DNA from: Flavobacteriales bacterium
GTDB lineage: Bacteria; Bacteroidota; Bacteroidia; NS11-12g; UBA955
Direction of reading: 5' to 3'
NCBI GenBank assembly: GCA_947496375.1
Contig: CANMCY010000005.1
Span: forward strand, 62,001 to 126,000
Length of the DNA: 64,000 bases
The notes beneath the pieces were generated by a model. That model did no database searches and was not told the origin of the DNA. It saw only the letters and a list, made by a program, of their open reading frames with translations. Every line of letters starts with the position of its first letter. Position 1 is the stretch's first letter. Made by a program: the position numbers and the translations under genes. This document shows positions 52,564 through 61,190 of this stretch, piece after piece.

Positions 52564-53622
52564 TCAGTGGAAGACGATGCTTGCAGCCATTAAATCAAAG
52601 GTTCTGTAGAATGAAAGTTTGGGCATGTCCGGTGCGTGCATAAATCCATCAAAAGCAATAATGCGTTTGTTGGCAGCATCGTGAAAGAAATATCGCACAA
52701 AGGGACCTCTTCGGAAGGTGCCCTCTTCGGTATACCAGCCGCGTAGTATATCGGCATTGTATTTCCCAACTTTTACATGATGTTCCCAGGTAAGCGGAAA
52801 CAATTTGCTTTCACTCACCTGAACCCTTGTTCCTTCTGTATTTTTAACGTACTTACCGGTAAAATAATTGCGGTTGGCTTTGGCTTTTTCTGCGTTATCT
52901 ATTGGCACGGAATCGCTGAAGATATTGATAAACACATGCCGGTAAAAACGGGGTGTTTCCTGCCACAGCCACACCACCTCCGCATTGTTGAATTCGAGTT
53001 TAAACTGGGGTGGAAAAGCAAATGAAAATCCATATTTGCCCTGAATCATGCGACCAATACTGTCGCTGTACTCATTAGGCATAAGGTTTCCCGGTAAACC
53101 TTGTTGCAGCTCGTTTTCAAGAAATTCTTTTTCAAGGGCTGCAGTCAGCAATGCATTATCTCCGGCCAGTGATTCTGCTTCACAGCGAATAACTGTCTGG
53201 TTTTGAGCCCATATATTTTTATAAACATTAAGCTGAAATCCTCGACCATCAATGGTTTTGACGATATCCTTTTTTTCGAGATCGCTGCTGTATTTTCCGG
53301 CTGTTTTTCCATCTACTTCCATAACCAGAATCATGGGTGCATGTTTTTCTATTCCCTCGATACTTTCGGGGCGGCCAAACCAAAACTGCAATGAGGGCTC
53401 AAACTCCTGTTTTTCAGCTTTTTCGGCGTTTAAAAGAATGGGTGAAAATCGATTGTAAGCGCTCTCAAACGTTGCTTTTACCGTCTCCTGATGATTTTCG
53501 TGAGATACTACCAAAACTTCAGCCGGTGAGCCTTCGGTCCGGGGTAGCTCGGTAGATTCTTTTCTTGTACACGCTGAAATGCCTGTGATTAAAACAAAAA
53601 GAATGGCGATGTGGAATTTCAT
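52564..53622 (-). CDS. DUF4837 family lipoprotein
   Basis: Start MKFHIAILFVLITG (53622) gives 352 residues and a lipobox LITGISAC with Cys18. The rest matches the Bacteroidota DUF4837 family, with GSPAEVLVVSHENHQETV, GRGFQLNVYKNIWAQNQTV, YGFSFAFPPQFKLEFN and RRGPFVRYFFHDAANKRIIAFDGFMHAP. It is membrane-anchored with unknown function. A longer frame beginning at 53661 has an extra atypical N terminus and is rejected. Confidence 0.88.
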   Translation of the reverse strand: MKFHIAILFVLITGISACTRKESTELPRTEGSPAEVLVVSHENHQETVKATFESAYNRFSPILLNAEKAEKQEFEPSLQFWFGRPESIEGIEKHAPMILVMEVDGKTAGKYSSDLEKKDIVKTIDGRGFQLNVYKNIWAQNQTVIRCEAESLAGDNALLTAALEKEFLENELQQGLPGNLMPNEYSDSIGRMIQGKYGFSFAFPPQFKLEFNNAEVVWLWQETPRFYRHVFINIFSDSVPIDNAEKAKANRNYFTGKYVKNTEGTRVQVSESKLFPLTWEHHVKVGKYNADILRGWYTEEGTFRRGPFVRYFFHDAANKRIIAFDGFMHAPDMPKLSFYRTFDLMAASIVFH

Positions 53623-53683
53623 TGGGGCAAATTTCACCAATTGCCTCAAATAAATTGTCACATGGAAGAGATAAAAGGGAAAA

Positions 53684-54913
53684 TCAACCCTGATGGTTGT
53701 TCACCCATTGCATTTTGTAGATAATCAGGGTTCTACCCAGGGGAGCGTAATTGCCCCTAAGGCTATTCCATGCTTTGATTTGTTGCACGGTCACACCATG
53801 CTTTCTGGCAATACTATACAGCGTCTGCCCTCTTTGTACTTTATGGTAGGAGGGAAGCCATTTTTGAACATAGGCCGGTTTGTTGGCTTCTTCAATGGCT
53901 TTTTCCCTGCGAGCAAAAGCGTAAATGCTGTCTTTTTCTGCCATAAACTGCATGCTAACATCGTAAGGAAGCAGCAAGTGATGGGTCTGGGAACCAAGGG
54001 TACTTTTCTTAATAAATTCCCTATTGTATCCCACAATTTCATCCTCGGTGATGTTCAGGTATCGAGCTATGATTCCCATGCTAATGGCGCTGTCTACCGG
54101 CGTTTTTACCAATACCGCTGAACGTTCGTTGTGGTTGAAAGTTGAGTAACGGGTAAAGCTCAACACATAAGCCGCAGCAATGAACTTGGGCACGTATTGT
54201 TGGGTTTCACGTGGCAGAAACGGCATGATGGACCAGAAATCTTTTTTACCGCCGGATCGGTTAATAGCTTTTTGAACATTGCCCGCACCGCAGTTGTAAG
54301 AAGCGATAGCCATCAGCCAGTCGCCAAACTGATTGTAGCTGTTTCTAAAATATTCACACGCTTTTTCTGTGCTTTGAACGATGCCTTTGCGTTCGTCGAT
54401 ATTGTAATCAATGCGCATACCCATACTGCGGCCTGTGTAGGGCATAAACTGCCATAGTCCTGTAGCCCCGCACCAGCTAACGGCATTGGGATTTAGGTGG
54501 CTTTCTATGATGCTTACATATTTTAATTCCTGAGGCAAATTGTATTTGTCCAGGACCTTTTCATAAATTGGGAAATAGAGCTGCATGCGTTTATGCAACA
54601 TTTCATAAAAACCACCGTTTTGTGCCATCAGATAGCGTATGTGGAGTGCCACATGTTGATTGTAGGGAAATGCAATACTGCTGCCCAGTTGATTCATCTG
54701 CGATTTGAAAACGTCCTGATTAAGCTGGTTGTGATTGAATGAATCGCTCAGTGGAAGGTGGGAAGGAATGTTTTCGTATAGCAGCTGGGTAAGACTATCA
54801 ATCTTATCTATATTGGTTTCCATTGTGGGTCCAATGGGTGCCTGTGCCATGGTGGCAAAAGGACTTAGAATTCCTGAGAGAAAGCAGATGAGGATATGTA
54901 CAGTTAATCGCAT
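53684..54913 (-). CDS. Lytic transglycosylase with LysM domain (MltD-like)
   Basis: Start MRLTVHILICFLSG (54913) gives 409 residues and a signal peptide ending near ATMAQA. The SLT domain has the catalytic Glu in SIIESHLNPNAVSWCGATGLWQFMPYTGRSMGM and the ASYNCGAGNVQKA motif; a C-terminal LysM-type module (YHKVQRGQTLYSIARKHGVTVQQIKAWN) binds peptidoglycan. It cleaves glycan strands with 1,6-anhydro formation in the periplasm. It is a single gene. Confidence 0.93.
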   Translation of the reverse strand: MRLTVHILICFLSGILSPFATMAQAPIGPTMETNIDKIDSLTQLLYENIPSHLPLSDSFNHNQLNQDVFKSQMNQLGSSIAFPYNQHVALHIRYLMAQNGGFYEMLHKRMQLYFPIYEKVLDKYNLPQELKYVSIIESHLNPNAVSWCGATGLWQFMPYTGRSMGMRIDYNIDERKGIVQSTEKACEYFRNSYNQFGDWLMAIASYNCGAGNVQKAINRSGGKKDFWSIMPFLPRETQQYVPKFIAAAYVLSFTRYSTFNHNERSAVLVKTPVDSAISMGIIARYLNITEDEIVGYNREFIKKSTLGSQTHHLLLPYDVSMQFMAEKDSIYAFARREKAIEEANKPAYVQKWLPSYHKVQRGQTLYSIARKHGVTVQQIKAWNSLRGNYAPLGRTLIIYKMQWVNNHQG

Positions 54914-55004
54914 TGTGATGTTCCGCAGAGCGAATTTATAAATCAAATCATAAATTAAGCAAAAAGCGTACCATGAATAACGTTTAGAAAAAGAAAAATA
55001 TTGT

Positions 55005-55012
55005 TATCTTTG
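55005..55012 (+). promoter_or_regulatory. Candidate -7 box for the ald leader
   Basis: TATCTTTG is a full match to TAnnTTTG. The transcript would start near 55017, about nine bases before a short leader ORF and hairpin. Confidence 0.6.
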
Positions 55013-55025
55013 TATAGTTAGTCCC

Positions 55026-55073
55026 ATGCTCAAGGCGGCTGTACGGTTACATAAAATGCGCCTTGTGCATTAA
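55026..55073 (+). promoter_or_regulatory. Structured leader with 15-codon ORF and imperfect hairpin before ald
   Basis: A short ORF runs ATG (55026) to TAA (55071-55073) and encodes MLKAAVRLHKMRLVH. The same segment forms a hairpin, TGCTCAAGGCG (55027-55037) with CGCCTTGTGCA (55059-55069), with one T-T mismatch and a 21-base loop, so the ORF's start codon lies at the base of the stem. No T-run follows, so it is not a terminator. The alanine dehydrogenase ATG is 24 bases after the stem. I infer an RNA-level control region or leader peptide. Confidence 0.5.
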
Positions 55074-55093
55074 ATAGGACAGGTTAACAATTC

Positions 55094-56314
55094 ATGGCGA
55101 AAAAAATCAGTTCAGGATCCGTAAAGGTGTCGTCAGAGGCAGAAACACTGGCACTTCCGGTTAGGAAAGATCCACGTTTTCCATCCCTTTCCATAGGTAT
55201 TCCCAAAGAAATTACCTTTCAGGAGAACAGGGTTCCTTTAACCCCGTCTGCTGTTCAGTATTTTGTTTCAAACGGGCATAAAATCCGAATGGAGACCGGA
55301 GCAGGCCGCAACGCGAATTTTTCAGATTCGCAGTACAGTGAGTGCGGCGCTGAAATAGCATACAATGCCAGGGATGTATACGAGTCAGATATCATATTAA
55401 AGGTAGATCCGCCCACCTCCAGAGAAGTAGAGTGGATGAGGCCCGGTCAACTGCTGATTTCAGCACTACAAATCAATCAACTGGATGAGGCCTTGCTGAG
55501 AAAAATGATGGATAAACGCATTTACGCTATGGCTTATGAATTTCTGGAGGATGATTCCGGTGCATTGCCCATCATTCGCGCCATGAGTGAGATTGCAGGC
55601 ACCGCCAGTATTTTGATTGCGGCAGAATACCTGAATAATACCCACATTGGGAAGGGTGAACTTTTGGGGGGATTTGCCGGTGTGCCACCCACGCAGGTGG
55701 TGGTTATCGGAGCGGGTGCTGTAGGAGAATTTGCAACCAAAGCAGCGCTGGGCCTTGGAGCCAACGTGAAAGTGTTTGATAACAAAATGTATCGTCTGCG
55801 CCGTATTCAAAAGAGCTTTGGATTTCATTTGTATACCAGTACCATACAACCGCGGGTGCTGCAAAGTGCCCTCGAAAGTGCCGACGTGGTAATTGGTGCA
55901 CTTTCAGGAAAAGGGGCGAGGAGCCCTGTGGTGGTGACGGAAGAAATGGTTACCCGCATGCGGGCCAACAGTGTGATTATCGATGTGGCCATTGACAGAG
56001 GCGGCAATTTTGAATCCAGCGATATTACCAATCATGAGAAACCGGTTTTCAAAAAGCACGATGTGATTCATTATTGCGTCCCCAACATTGCCAGTCGTGT
56101 CAGCCGCACCGCCAGTTATGCCCTCAGCAACGTTTTCACCCCATTGCTCGATGAAATGGCCTCCCTGGGCGGCTTTGCTGATTACCTGAGACTGAAGCCG
56201 GGCATCCGAAAAGGAACCTATTTGTTCAAGGGGAGTCTGACCAACCGGGATCTTGCTGATAAATTCGGCATTCGCTGCCATGACATTGATTTGATGGCAG
56301 GGATGTACCTTTAA
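55094..56314 (+). CDS. ald: Alanine dehydrogenase homologue (catalytic His replaced)
   Basis: The 406-residue protein has an extra 30 residues, then the family fold starting SIGIPKEITFQENRVPLTP. Lys103 (DIILKVDPPT), Glu149 (MAYEFLED) and Asp301 (VIIDVAIDRGG) match catalytic or binding residues of alanine dehydrogenase. The strand that carries catalytic His96 in other enzymes reads ISALQINQLD, so Gln126 seems to take its place. The Rossmann loop VVVIGAGAVGEFA binds NAD. It should interconvert L-alanine and pyruvate, but the His change makes activity uncertain; a related transhydrogenase-like enzyme is possible. It is transcribed behind a structured leader. Confidence 0.8.
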   Translation: MAKKISSGSVKVSSEAETLALPVRKDPRFPSLSIGIPKEITFQENRVPLTPSAVQYFVSNGHKIRMETGAGRNANFSDSQYSECGAEIAYNARDVYESDIILKVDPPTSREVEWMRPGQLLISALQINQLDEALLRKMMDKRIYAMAYEFLEDDSGALPIIRAMSEIAGTASILIAAEYLNNTHIGKGELLGGFAGVPPTQVVVIGAGAVGEFATKAALGLGANVKVFDNKMYRLRRIQKSFGFHLYTSTIQPRVLQSALESADVVIGALSGKGARSPVVVTEEMVTRMRANSVIIDVAIDRGGNFESSDITNHEKPVFKKHDVIHYCVPNIASRVSRTASYALSNVFTPLLDEMASLGGFADYLRLKPGIRKGTYLFKGSLTNRDLADKFGIRCHDIDLMAGMYL

Positions 56315-56325
56315 AACCAGCTCCC

Positions 56326-57750
56326 TTACTTTCCGATTATAGCGATTTTGGCCGTTACCGGAGCTTTCCGTAACGCTTTCCATGAGGGAAAATCTTCCCG
56401 TGCCATGTATATCTGATTGACGTTGATGAGGCCATCTGTAGGTTCAATTATCCTGAATGAATATCCATTTCGGTTCAGATTGTTCAGGTAAAATGATACA
56501 TCCGTATTGAATGCATTGCAATACACGCCGTATTTTTTTTTGTTGGAAAATGTATTGTTTTTTAAATAGGCCACCAACACTTCTTTTTTGTTGGGATTTT
56601 TTTGATGATTGTGAGATAAAACAATACTGTAGGCGGATTTCACATGGAAAACAAGCCCGATGATGACAATGCTGAACGCTAATTTTGGGGACCCGGAACG
56701 GATCTTTCTAAACCAGACATCAAGAAAATGGGCCATGCAAATTACCAACGGAAAGATAAGGGGCAAATCGTACCAAAAGTTTTTACTGTGGCTTAGGCTA
56801 ATAATGGGCAACGTGAAACAAATTGTGGCAAGACCCAATCTGGAAAATGATTTATGCCGCCATTGATAACCGGCCCAGATCAATGATAATAGCCCTAGGT
56901 ACCCGTATACTTGCAACCGGCCTTTAAAACCTTTGATGTAGTACAATACATCCGTATTTGCATTATTTGCCGAAGTAAAACGCCCCATCCATTCTTCCAT
57001 ATTGACCAATTGAATATAGCCGGGTTGCAGTTGCTCCCTAACCGCATAGTAGCTTACAATACACAATCCTGATAACGCAAACGGAATCAGCATTTTAAAT
57101 GTGAAAAGATTTTTGCGGAATTCTGCATCAAGAATGCCCAAAGTCATTATTCCGGGTAAAATAAAGCCAACAGCGATGCTTTTGGTGAGCCATCCCAGCA
57201 GCAGTCCCATGGCGGAAATCCAGGCCCAGTGAACCTTGCCTGAAGTTAAAAACAGGTATCCGGCTACCAAAATCACAGTCTGAAAAAAGCACAGCATGGC
57301 ATCATGGTCGCCGAATAAGAAACCGTGTGGATGCAGTGTGGCTGGTATTGTGATGGAGGTTACAGCACAAAATAATGCAACAGCCGCGCTCACCCCTTCG
57401 CGGAGCAGAAACCAGAACGCTGCAAATGCGATGCCCAGGGCTGCCAGTGCAGAAGGGAAACGTATGCCCATTTCTGTAACCCCCCATATTTTCGTTGACA
57501 GGCATTGAGCCCAAATGAGCAAGGGCGGCTTTAATTCCCAGGTTTCAGGATTTCCCTGAAAGTATCGTACCAGCCATTTTCCATTTTGCAGCATTTCCTG
57601 GGTGTTGACTGCATTTCTGGCTTCATCCCACTGCTGTATGATGGGTGCTGATAATGAATGGATGTAGAGAAAATACCAGATGCCTGTAATCACCAGCAAA
57701 CCGGCTACGCTATGCTTGCGGGAAAGGGGTGTATTCCGGGCGCCCTGCAT
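56326..57750 (-). CDS. Glycosyltransferase family 39 membrane protein
   Basis: The 474-residue integral membrane protein has about ten hydrophobic helices and an early WDEARNAVNTQEMLQNGKWLV, whose acidic pair is the catalytic region of GT39/ArnT-like enzymes that use polyprenyl-phosphate sugar. The acceptor (lipid A, protein or glycan) cannot be told. It is the last gene of the dapB-lepB-GT39 operon, eight bases after lepB. Confidence 0.85.
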   Translation of the reverse strand: MQGARNTPLSRKHSVAGLLVITGIWYFLYIHSLSAPIIQQWDEARNAVNTQEMLQNGKWLVRYFQGNPETWELKPPLLIWAQCLSTKIWGVTEMGIRFPSALAALGIAFAAFWFLLREGVSAAVALFCAVTSITIPATLHPHGFLFGDHDAMLCFFQTVILVAGYLFLTSGKVHWAWISAMGLLLGWLTKSIAVGFILPGIMTLGILDAEFRKNLFTFKMLIPFALSGLCIVSYYAVREQLQPGYIQLVNMEEWMGRFTSANNANTDVLYYIKGFKGRLQVYGYLGLLSLIWAGYQWRHKSFSRLGLATICFTLPIISLSHSKNFWYDLPLIFPLVICMAHFLDVWFRKIRSGSPKLAFSIVIIGLVFHVKSAYSIVLSHNHQKNPNKKEVLVAYLKNNTFSNKKKYGVYCNAFNTDVSFYLNNLNRNGYSFRIIEPTDGLINVNQIYMAREDFPSWKALRKAPVTAKIAIIGK

Positions 57751-57758
57751 GCGGCAGT

Positions 57759-59309
57759 CTATTCAATGCTTCGGAGGATTTTGTCCCACCTTACGCCTTT
57801 GGTTTCGTATTCCATGTTATTGTCATGGATGAACGGTAAGCCGTTTTCATCAATTTTGATGACTTTTTTAAGACTAAAGAAGGTGAATAATGGTTTTCCA
57901 ACTACGTGGTCCTCGGGGACATAGCCCCAGTAGCGACTGTCAGAGCTGTTGTACCTGTTATCACCCATCATCCAGTAGTAACCATATTTAAAAGTGTAGG
58001 TGGTTACTTTTTCATCGCCTTGCACAAATCCATTTCCATCCCAGGTAATACCGGCCTTCTCGTATCGGTTTACGGCCAGCCGATACCAGTCCCAGTTGTT
58101 CTTGGTGAGCGTAATGGTTTCGCCTCTTTTGGGCAGGTAAACAGGGCCATAGTCGTTCAGTGACCATTTGTGCCTGAAATATAGGTTGTTGGTGGTGTCG
58201 GGGAATAAACTCACTGACATGCCATCGTCTGCAATATCCTCGAAAATACTGCCCACAGCCGGATCTTTTTTTATCCTCTCAGCATTTTCTTTCCAGGTAA
58301 AAATAGTGTAGGGAATAAGTTTTTTGCCCCGTTTTTCAGCCGCCTGAATATATTCAGTTGCTTTGATGGGAATGGTAAAATCTCCCAGGTCATTTCTCAC
58401 GAGAAAATCGCTGCTGATGGGCTCATTCATGAGCAGGAGGTATCTTTTTTGTTGTTTACCAACCGTTGCCAGTGTGCTCCAAGGGGCCCCGGTTTTTCTC
58501 ACCATCACTGCACCATTCACTATTTTCAGTGAATCACCGGGAATCCCCAGGCATCTTTTTACATAATTATCTTTTTTATCAACCGGAAACTCTTCTCCAT
58601 CGGCCGGCCAGTTAAACACCACCACATCGTTATTTTTGATGGTATACCAGCCCGGAAGGCGCATGTAGGGCAATTCTACCGCATCGGAAAACGCAGTAAA
58701 TCCCATCAGTTCTTTGTGGGCGATAACGGGTACGGTAATGGGTGTCATGGGGATACGCATGCCCACTTTTACGCGGCTTACAACCAGAAAATCTCCTACC
58801 TTAAGATTACCCTCCATACTGGGAGTTGGAATGACGAAAAAGTCAAAAAACAATGCCCTCATTCCCCCGGCTACATAAGCGGCAAATAATAAGGCATCGG
58901 CCCATTCCCGCGTTCCGGAGTGTTTGGGGATGTTGGTTTTTCTCCATTCTGCAGCCCCGCCTGGGCCTATGAATTTAAGGTCCTTGCGCATGGCAAGTAC
59001 AGGCAAATAAACGAAAGTAAACAGTATGCCTGTAAAATGTTGCCAGAATTTGAACTGCCCGAAACTTCTCAGCAAATCCAGGGTAATGTTAAAACTGAAA
59101 AGGATATTGATGCATGGTATTACCATACCCACCATATACCACCAGGGCCTGCCTACCATTTTTATCCAAAACCACCAGCTGACGATAGGCAAAAATGCTG
59201 TCCATGCCGGCTGTCCGGCTTTTTTGAACATCACAAACAATCCGATACGGGTGAGCACAAACGCGAGTGCCCACATGATCATAAATAAGCCCAGTGAATA
59301 AGATTCCAT
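57759..59309 (-). CDS. lepB: Signal peptidase I, long Bacteroidota form
   Basis: Cleaves signal peptides of exported proteins at the outer face of the inner membrane. The catalytic Ser164 sits in PTPSMEGNL and Lys251 in YVKRCLGIPGD, followed by VVVFNWPADGE and the C-terminal MMGDNRYNSSDSRYWGYVPEDHVVGKP. At 516 residues it is much longer than the E. coli enzyme, with several N-terminal transmembrane segments (residues about 5-100), as seen in this phylum. It lies between dapB (17 bases) and the GT39 gene. Confidence 0.95.
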   Translation of the reverse strand: MESYSLGLFMIMWALAFVLTRIGLFVMFKKAGQPAWTAFLPIVSWWFWIKMVGRPWWYMVGMVIPCINILFSFNITLDLLRSFGQFKFWQHFTGILFTFVYLPVLAMRKDLKFIGPGGAAEWRKTNIPKHSGTREWADALLFAAYVAGGMRALFFDFFVIPTPSMEGNLKVGDFLVVSRVKVGMRIPMTPITVPVIAHKELMGFTAFSDAVELPYMRLPGWYTIKNNDVVVFNWPADGEEFPVDKKDNYVKRCLGIPGDSLKIVNGAVMVRKTGAPWSTLATVGKQQKRYLLLMNEPISSDFLVRNDLGDFTIPIKATEYIQAAEKRGKKLIPYTIFTWKENAERIKKDPAVGSIFEDIADDGMSVSLFPDTTNNLYFRHKWSLNDYGPVYLPKRGETITLTKNNWDWYRLAVNRYEKAGITWDGNGFVQGDEKVTTYTFKYGYYWMMGDNRYNSSDSRYWGYVPEDHVVGKPLFTFFSLKKVIKIDENGLPFIHDNNMEYETKGVRWDKILRSIE

Positions 59310-59326
59310 GAATGTTTTATTTCAGA

Positions 59327-60052
59327 TTAAATCGACTCAAAATTAAGCATATCCTTCATGGAATACACACCCTGCTTTCCAATAATCCATTCAGCGGCCA
59401 GGGTTGCGCCCATGGCAAAACCTTGTCTGTTGTGGGCTGCGTGGGTAATTGAAATGCTGTCAACAGCGCTGTTCCATTGGATAGTGTGGGTTCCCGGTAC
59501 CTGATCCTCCCGCAAAGCGAGAATGGGGATTTTTCCGCCAAATGATTGTTTTTCATCGTTGGAAAGTTCCCAGTCTTCAAACAAAAGGTGTTCTTTGATT
59601 ATCCCTTCTGCCATAGAAATGGCGGTGCCACTGGGTGCATCCAGTTTTTGAGTGTGGTGAATTTCGGTAATACCTGCGGCATATTCCCGGTTTTTATTCA
59701 TGATTCGGGCCAGGATACTGTTAATAAGGAAAGCGATATTGACCCCAACGCTGAAATTGGTTGCCGTAAACAGAGCGCCTTCATTCTGAAATAATAATTT
59801 CACATCCTCAAAATGTTCGTACCAACCCGTTGTGCCCACCACCACCGGGATTCCGGCCTCACGGCATAGCGCAATATGTCCTTTAGCCAGTTCAGGGCGG
59901 GAGAATTCGATGGCAACATCGGCTTTCTTCAGTTCTTCTGCATCCGGTCTGTTTTCACTGCCGTATTTTCCAACGATTATGTGATTTCTTTCATGGGCGA
60001 TTTTTTCAATGGCTTTACCCATTTTTCCATACCCGATTAATGCTATTTTCAC
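59327..60052 (-). CDS. dapB: 4-hydroxy-tetrahydrodipicolinate reductase
   Basis: NAD(P)H-dependent step of lysine/diaminopimelate synthesis. The 241 residues (GTG start) show the nucleotide loop GYGKMGKAI, GTTGWYEHF, ATNFSVGVNIAF, and the catalytic HHTQKLDAPSGTA motif with His and Lys. The AAHNRQGFAMGATLAAEWI end is typical. First gene of the dapB-lepB-GT39 operon; its -7 box ends four bases upstream of the start codon. Confidence 0.95.
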   Translation of the reverse strand: MKIALIGYGKMGKAIEKIAHERNHIIVGKYGSENRPDAEELKKADVAIEFSRPELAKGHIALCREAGIPVVVGTTGWYEHFEDVKLLFQNEGALFTATNFSVGVNIAFLINSILARIMNKNREYAAGITEIHHTQKLDAPSGTAISMAEGIIKEHLLFEDWELSNDEKQSFGGKIPILALREDQVPGTHTIQWNSAVDSISITHAAHNRQGFAMGATLAAEWIIGKQGVYSMKDMLNFESI

Positions 60053-60056
60053 ACGA

Positions 60057-60064
60057 CAAAGTTA
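60057..60064 (-). promoter_or_regulatory. Candidate -7 box for dapB
   Basis: On the minus strand this reads TAACTTTG, a full match to TAnnTTTG, and ends four bases before the GTG start, predicting a leaderless transcript. Confidence 0.55.
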
Positions 60065-60113
60065 ATTTTAAAGCAATCAATATTTATTCAGGCATTGTAT
60101 TCAATCATTTTTC

Positions 60114-61145
60114 ATGATTTTTGCCGTGTTGAAAAAACGTATTCAAAAACCCTGGTTCCTAGTGCTTGTGTCGTTGGTGCTGTTGTGCTTCCTATATGGC
60201 ACGTACTTGATTTTTGGTGACGCAGTTACCAGCGATAAAAAGGTTAGAATCAGAATAAGAAAAGGATGGACCTTACAGCAATTATCGGATAGTTTAGTCA
60301 GCAAGGCCGGTTTAAAACATCCGTCGGTTTTCAGGTTTGTGTCGGAAAACGCCGGTTACAAAATACCCAGACCCGGGGTTATACAAGTTTTGCCGCGTAG
60401 CAATCTGTATTCAATCGTTAACCAGCTCAAGGCAAATCGAAATCAAACCGTCAATATTGCCATTAGGGGCAGTATGGATGCAACTCAGCTGGCTATGTTG
60501 TTTTCTTCAAAGCTGGAAGTGGATAAAGACAGTTTTTTGTTGATGCTCAAAGACCGCTCAAAACTTGGGAAATTTGATGTGACTGATACAACCTGGGCAA
60601 CCTTGTTTATTCCCAATACCTATAACCTGTATGCATCTACAGAATTGAATCAATTGATGGATCGGATGCATAAAGAATATGCCTTGTTTTGGAATTCCGG
60701 GCGAAAACAGCGTTCAATTGTTCAGCGGCTTACCTGTCATGAGGTGTTAACCCTTGCGAGTATTGTGACCAAAGAAAGTAATAAAACCGATGAGTATGAA
60801 CAGATTGCCGGGGTTTATTTGAATCGTTTGCGAATCGGAATGCCTTTGCAGGCCGACCCAACTGTAGTGTATGCCCGGGGCAGGGCAGGAAGGGTTTGGG
60901 CAGCAGATCTTGCTATCCAAAGTCCTTACAACACATACCTTCACAAAGGGCTTCCTCCGGGACCTATTTGTATTCCTAATCTGCAAAGCATAGAGGCAGT
61001 ATTGAATTATAAGCAGCATAATTATCTGTATTTCTGTGCCAGAGCCGATTTCAGCGGCTACCACGATTTTGCAATTTCTCTTGCGGATCACAATAGAAAT
61101 GCAGCTGCCTTTCATAAGGCCATGAATGAAAGGGGCATTAAATAA
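60114..61145 (+). CDS. mltG: Endolytic transglycosylase MltG
   Basis: A membrane-anchored enzyme that cuts nascent glycan strands. It has a transmembrane anchor (PWFLVLVSLVLLCFLYGTYLIFG), a LysM-like region and the YceG domain with catalytic Glu in LASIVTKESNKTDEYEQIAGVYLNRLRIGMPLQADPTVVYA, and the closing YNTYLHKGLPPGPICIPNLQSIEAVLNY. The 343-residue length is normal. It is transcribed alone and ends in a terminator shared with the convergent gene. Confidence 0.95.
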   Translation: MIFAVLKKRIQKPWFLVLVSLVLLCFLYGTYLIFGDAVTSDKKVRIRIRKGWTLQQLSDSLVSKAGLKHPSVFRFVSENAGYKIPRPGVIQVLPRSNLYSIVNQLKANRNQTVNIAIRGSMDATQLAMLFSSKLEVDKDSFLLMLKDRSKLGKFDVTDTTWATLFIPNTYNLYASTELNQLMDRMHKEYALFWNSGRKQRSIVQRLTCHEVLTLASIVTKESNKTDEYEQIAGVYLNRLRIGMPLQADPTVVYARGRAGRVWAADLAIQSPYNTYLHKGLPPGPICIPNLQSIEAVLNYKQHNYLYFCARADFSGYHDFAISLADHNRNAAAFHKAMNERGIK

Positions 61146-61173
61146 AAAAGACAGCCATTGGGCTGCCTTTTTT
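61144..61173. terminator. Bidirectional terminator
   Basis: CAGCC (61152-61156) pairs with GGCTG (61161-61165) across a four-base loop, extended through one A-C mismatch by G-C and six A-T pairs. T-runs on both sides allow it to end mltG and the convergent minus-strand gene. Confidence 0.8.
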
Positions 61174-61190
61174 AATCAGAATTATAAGAT

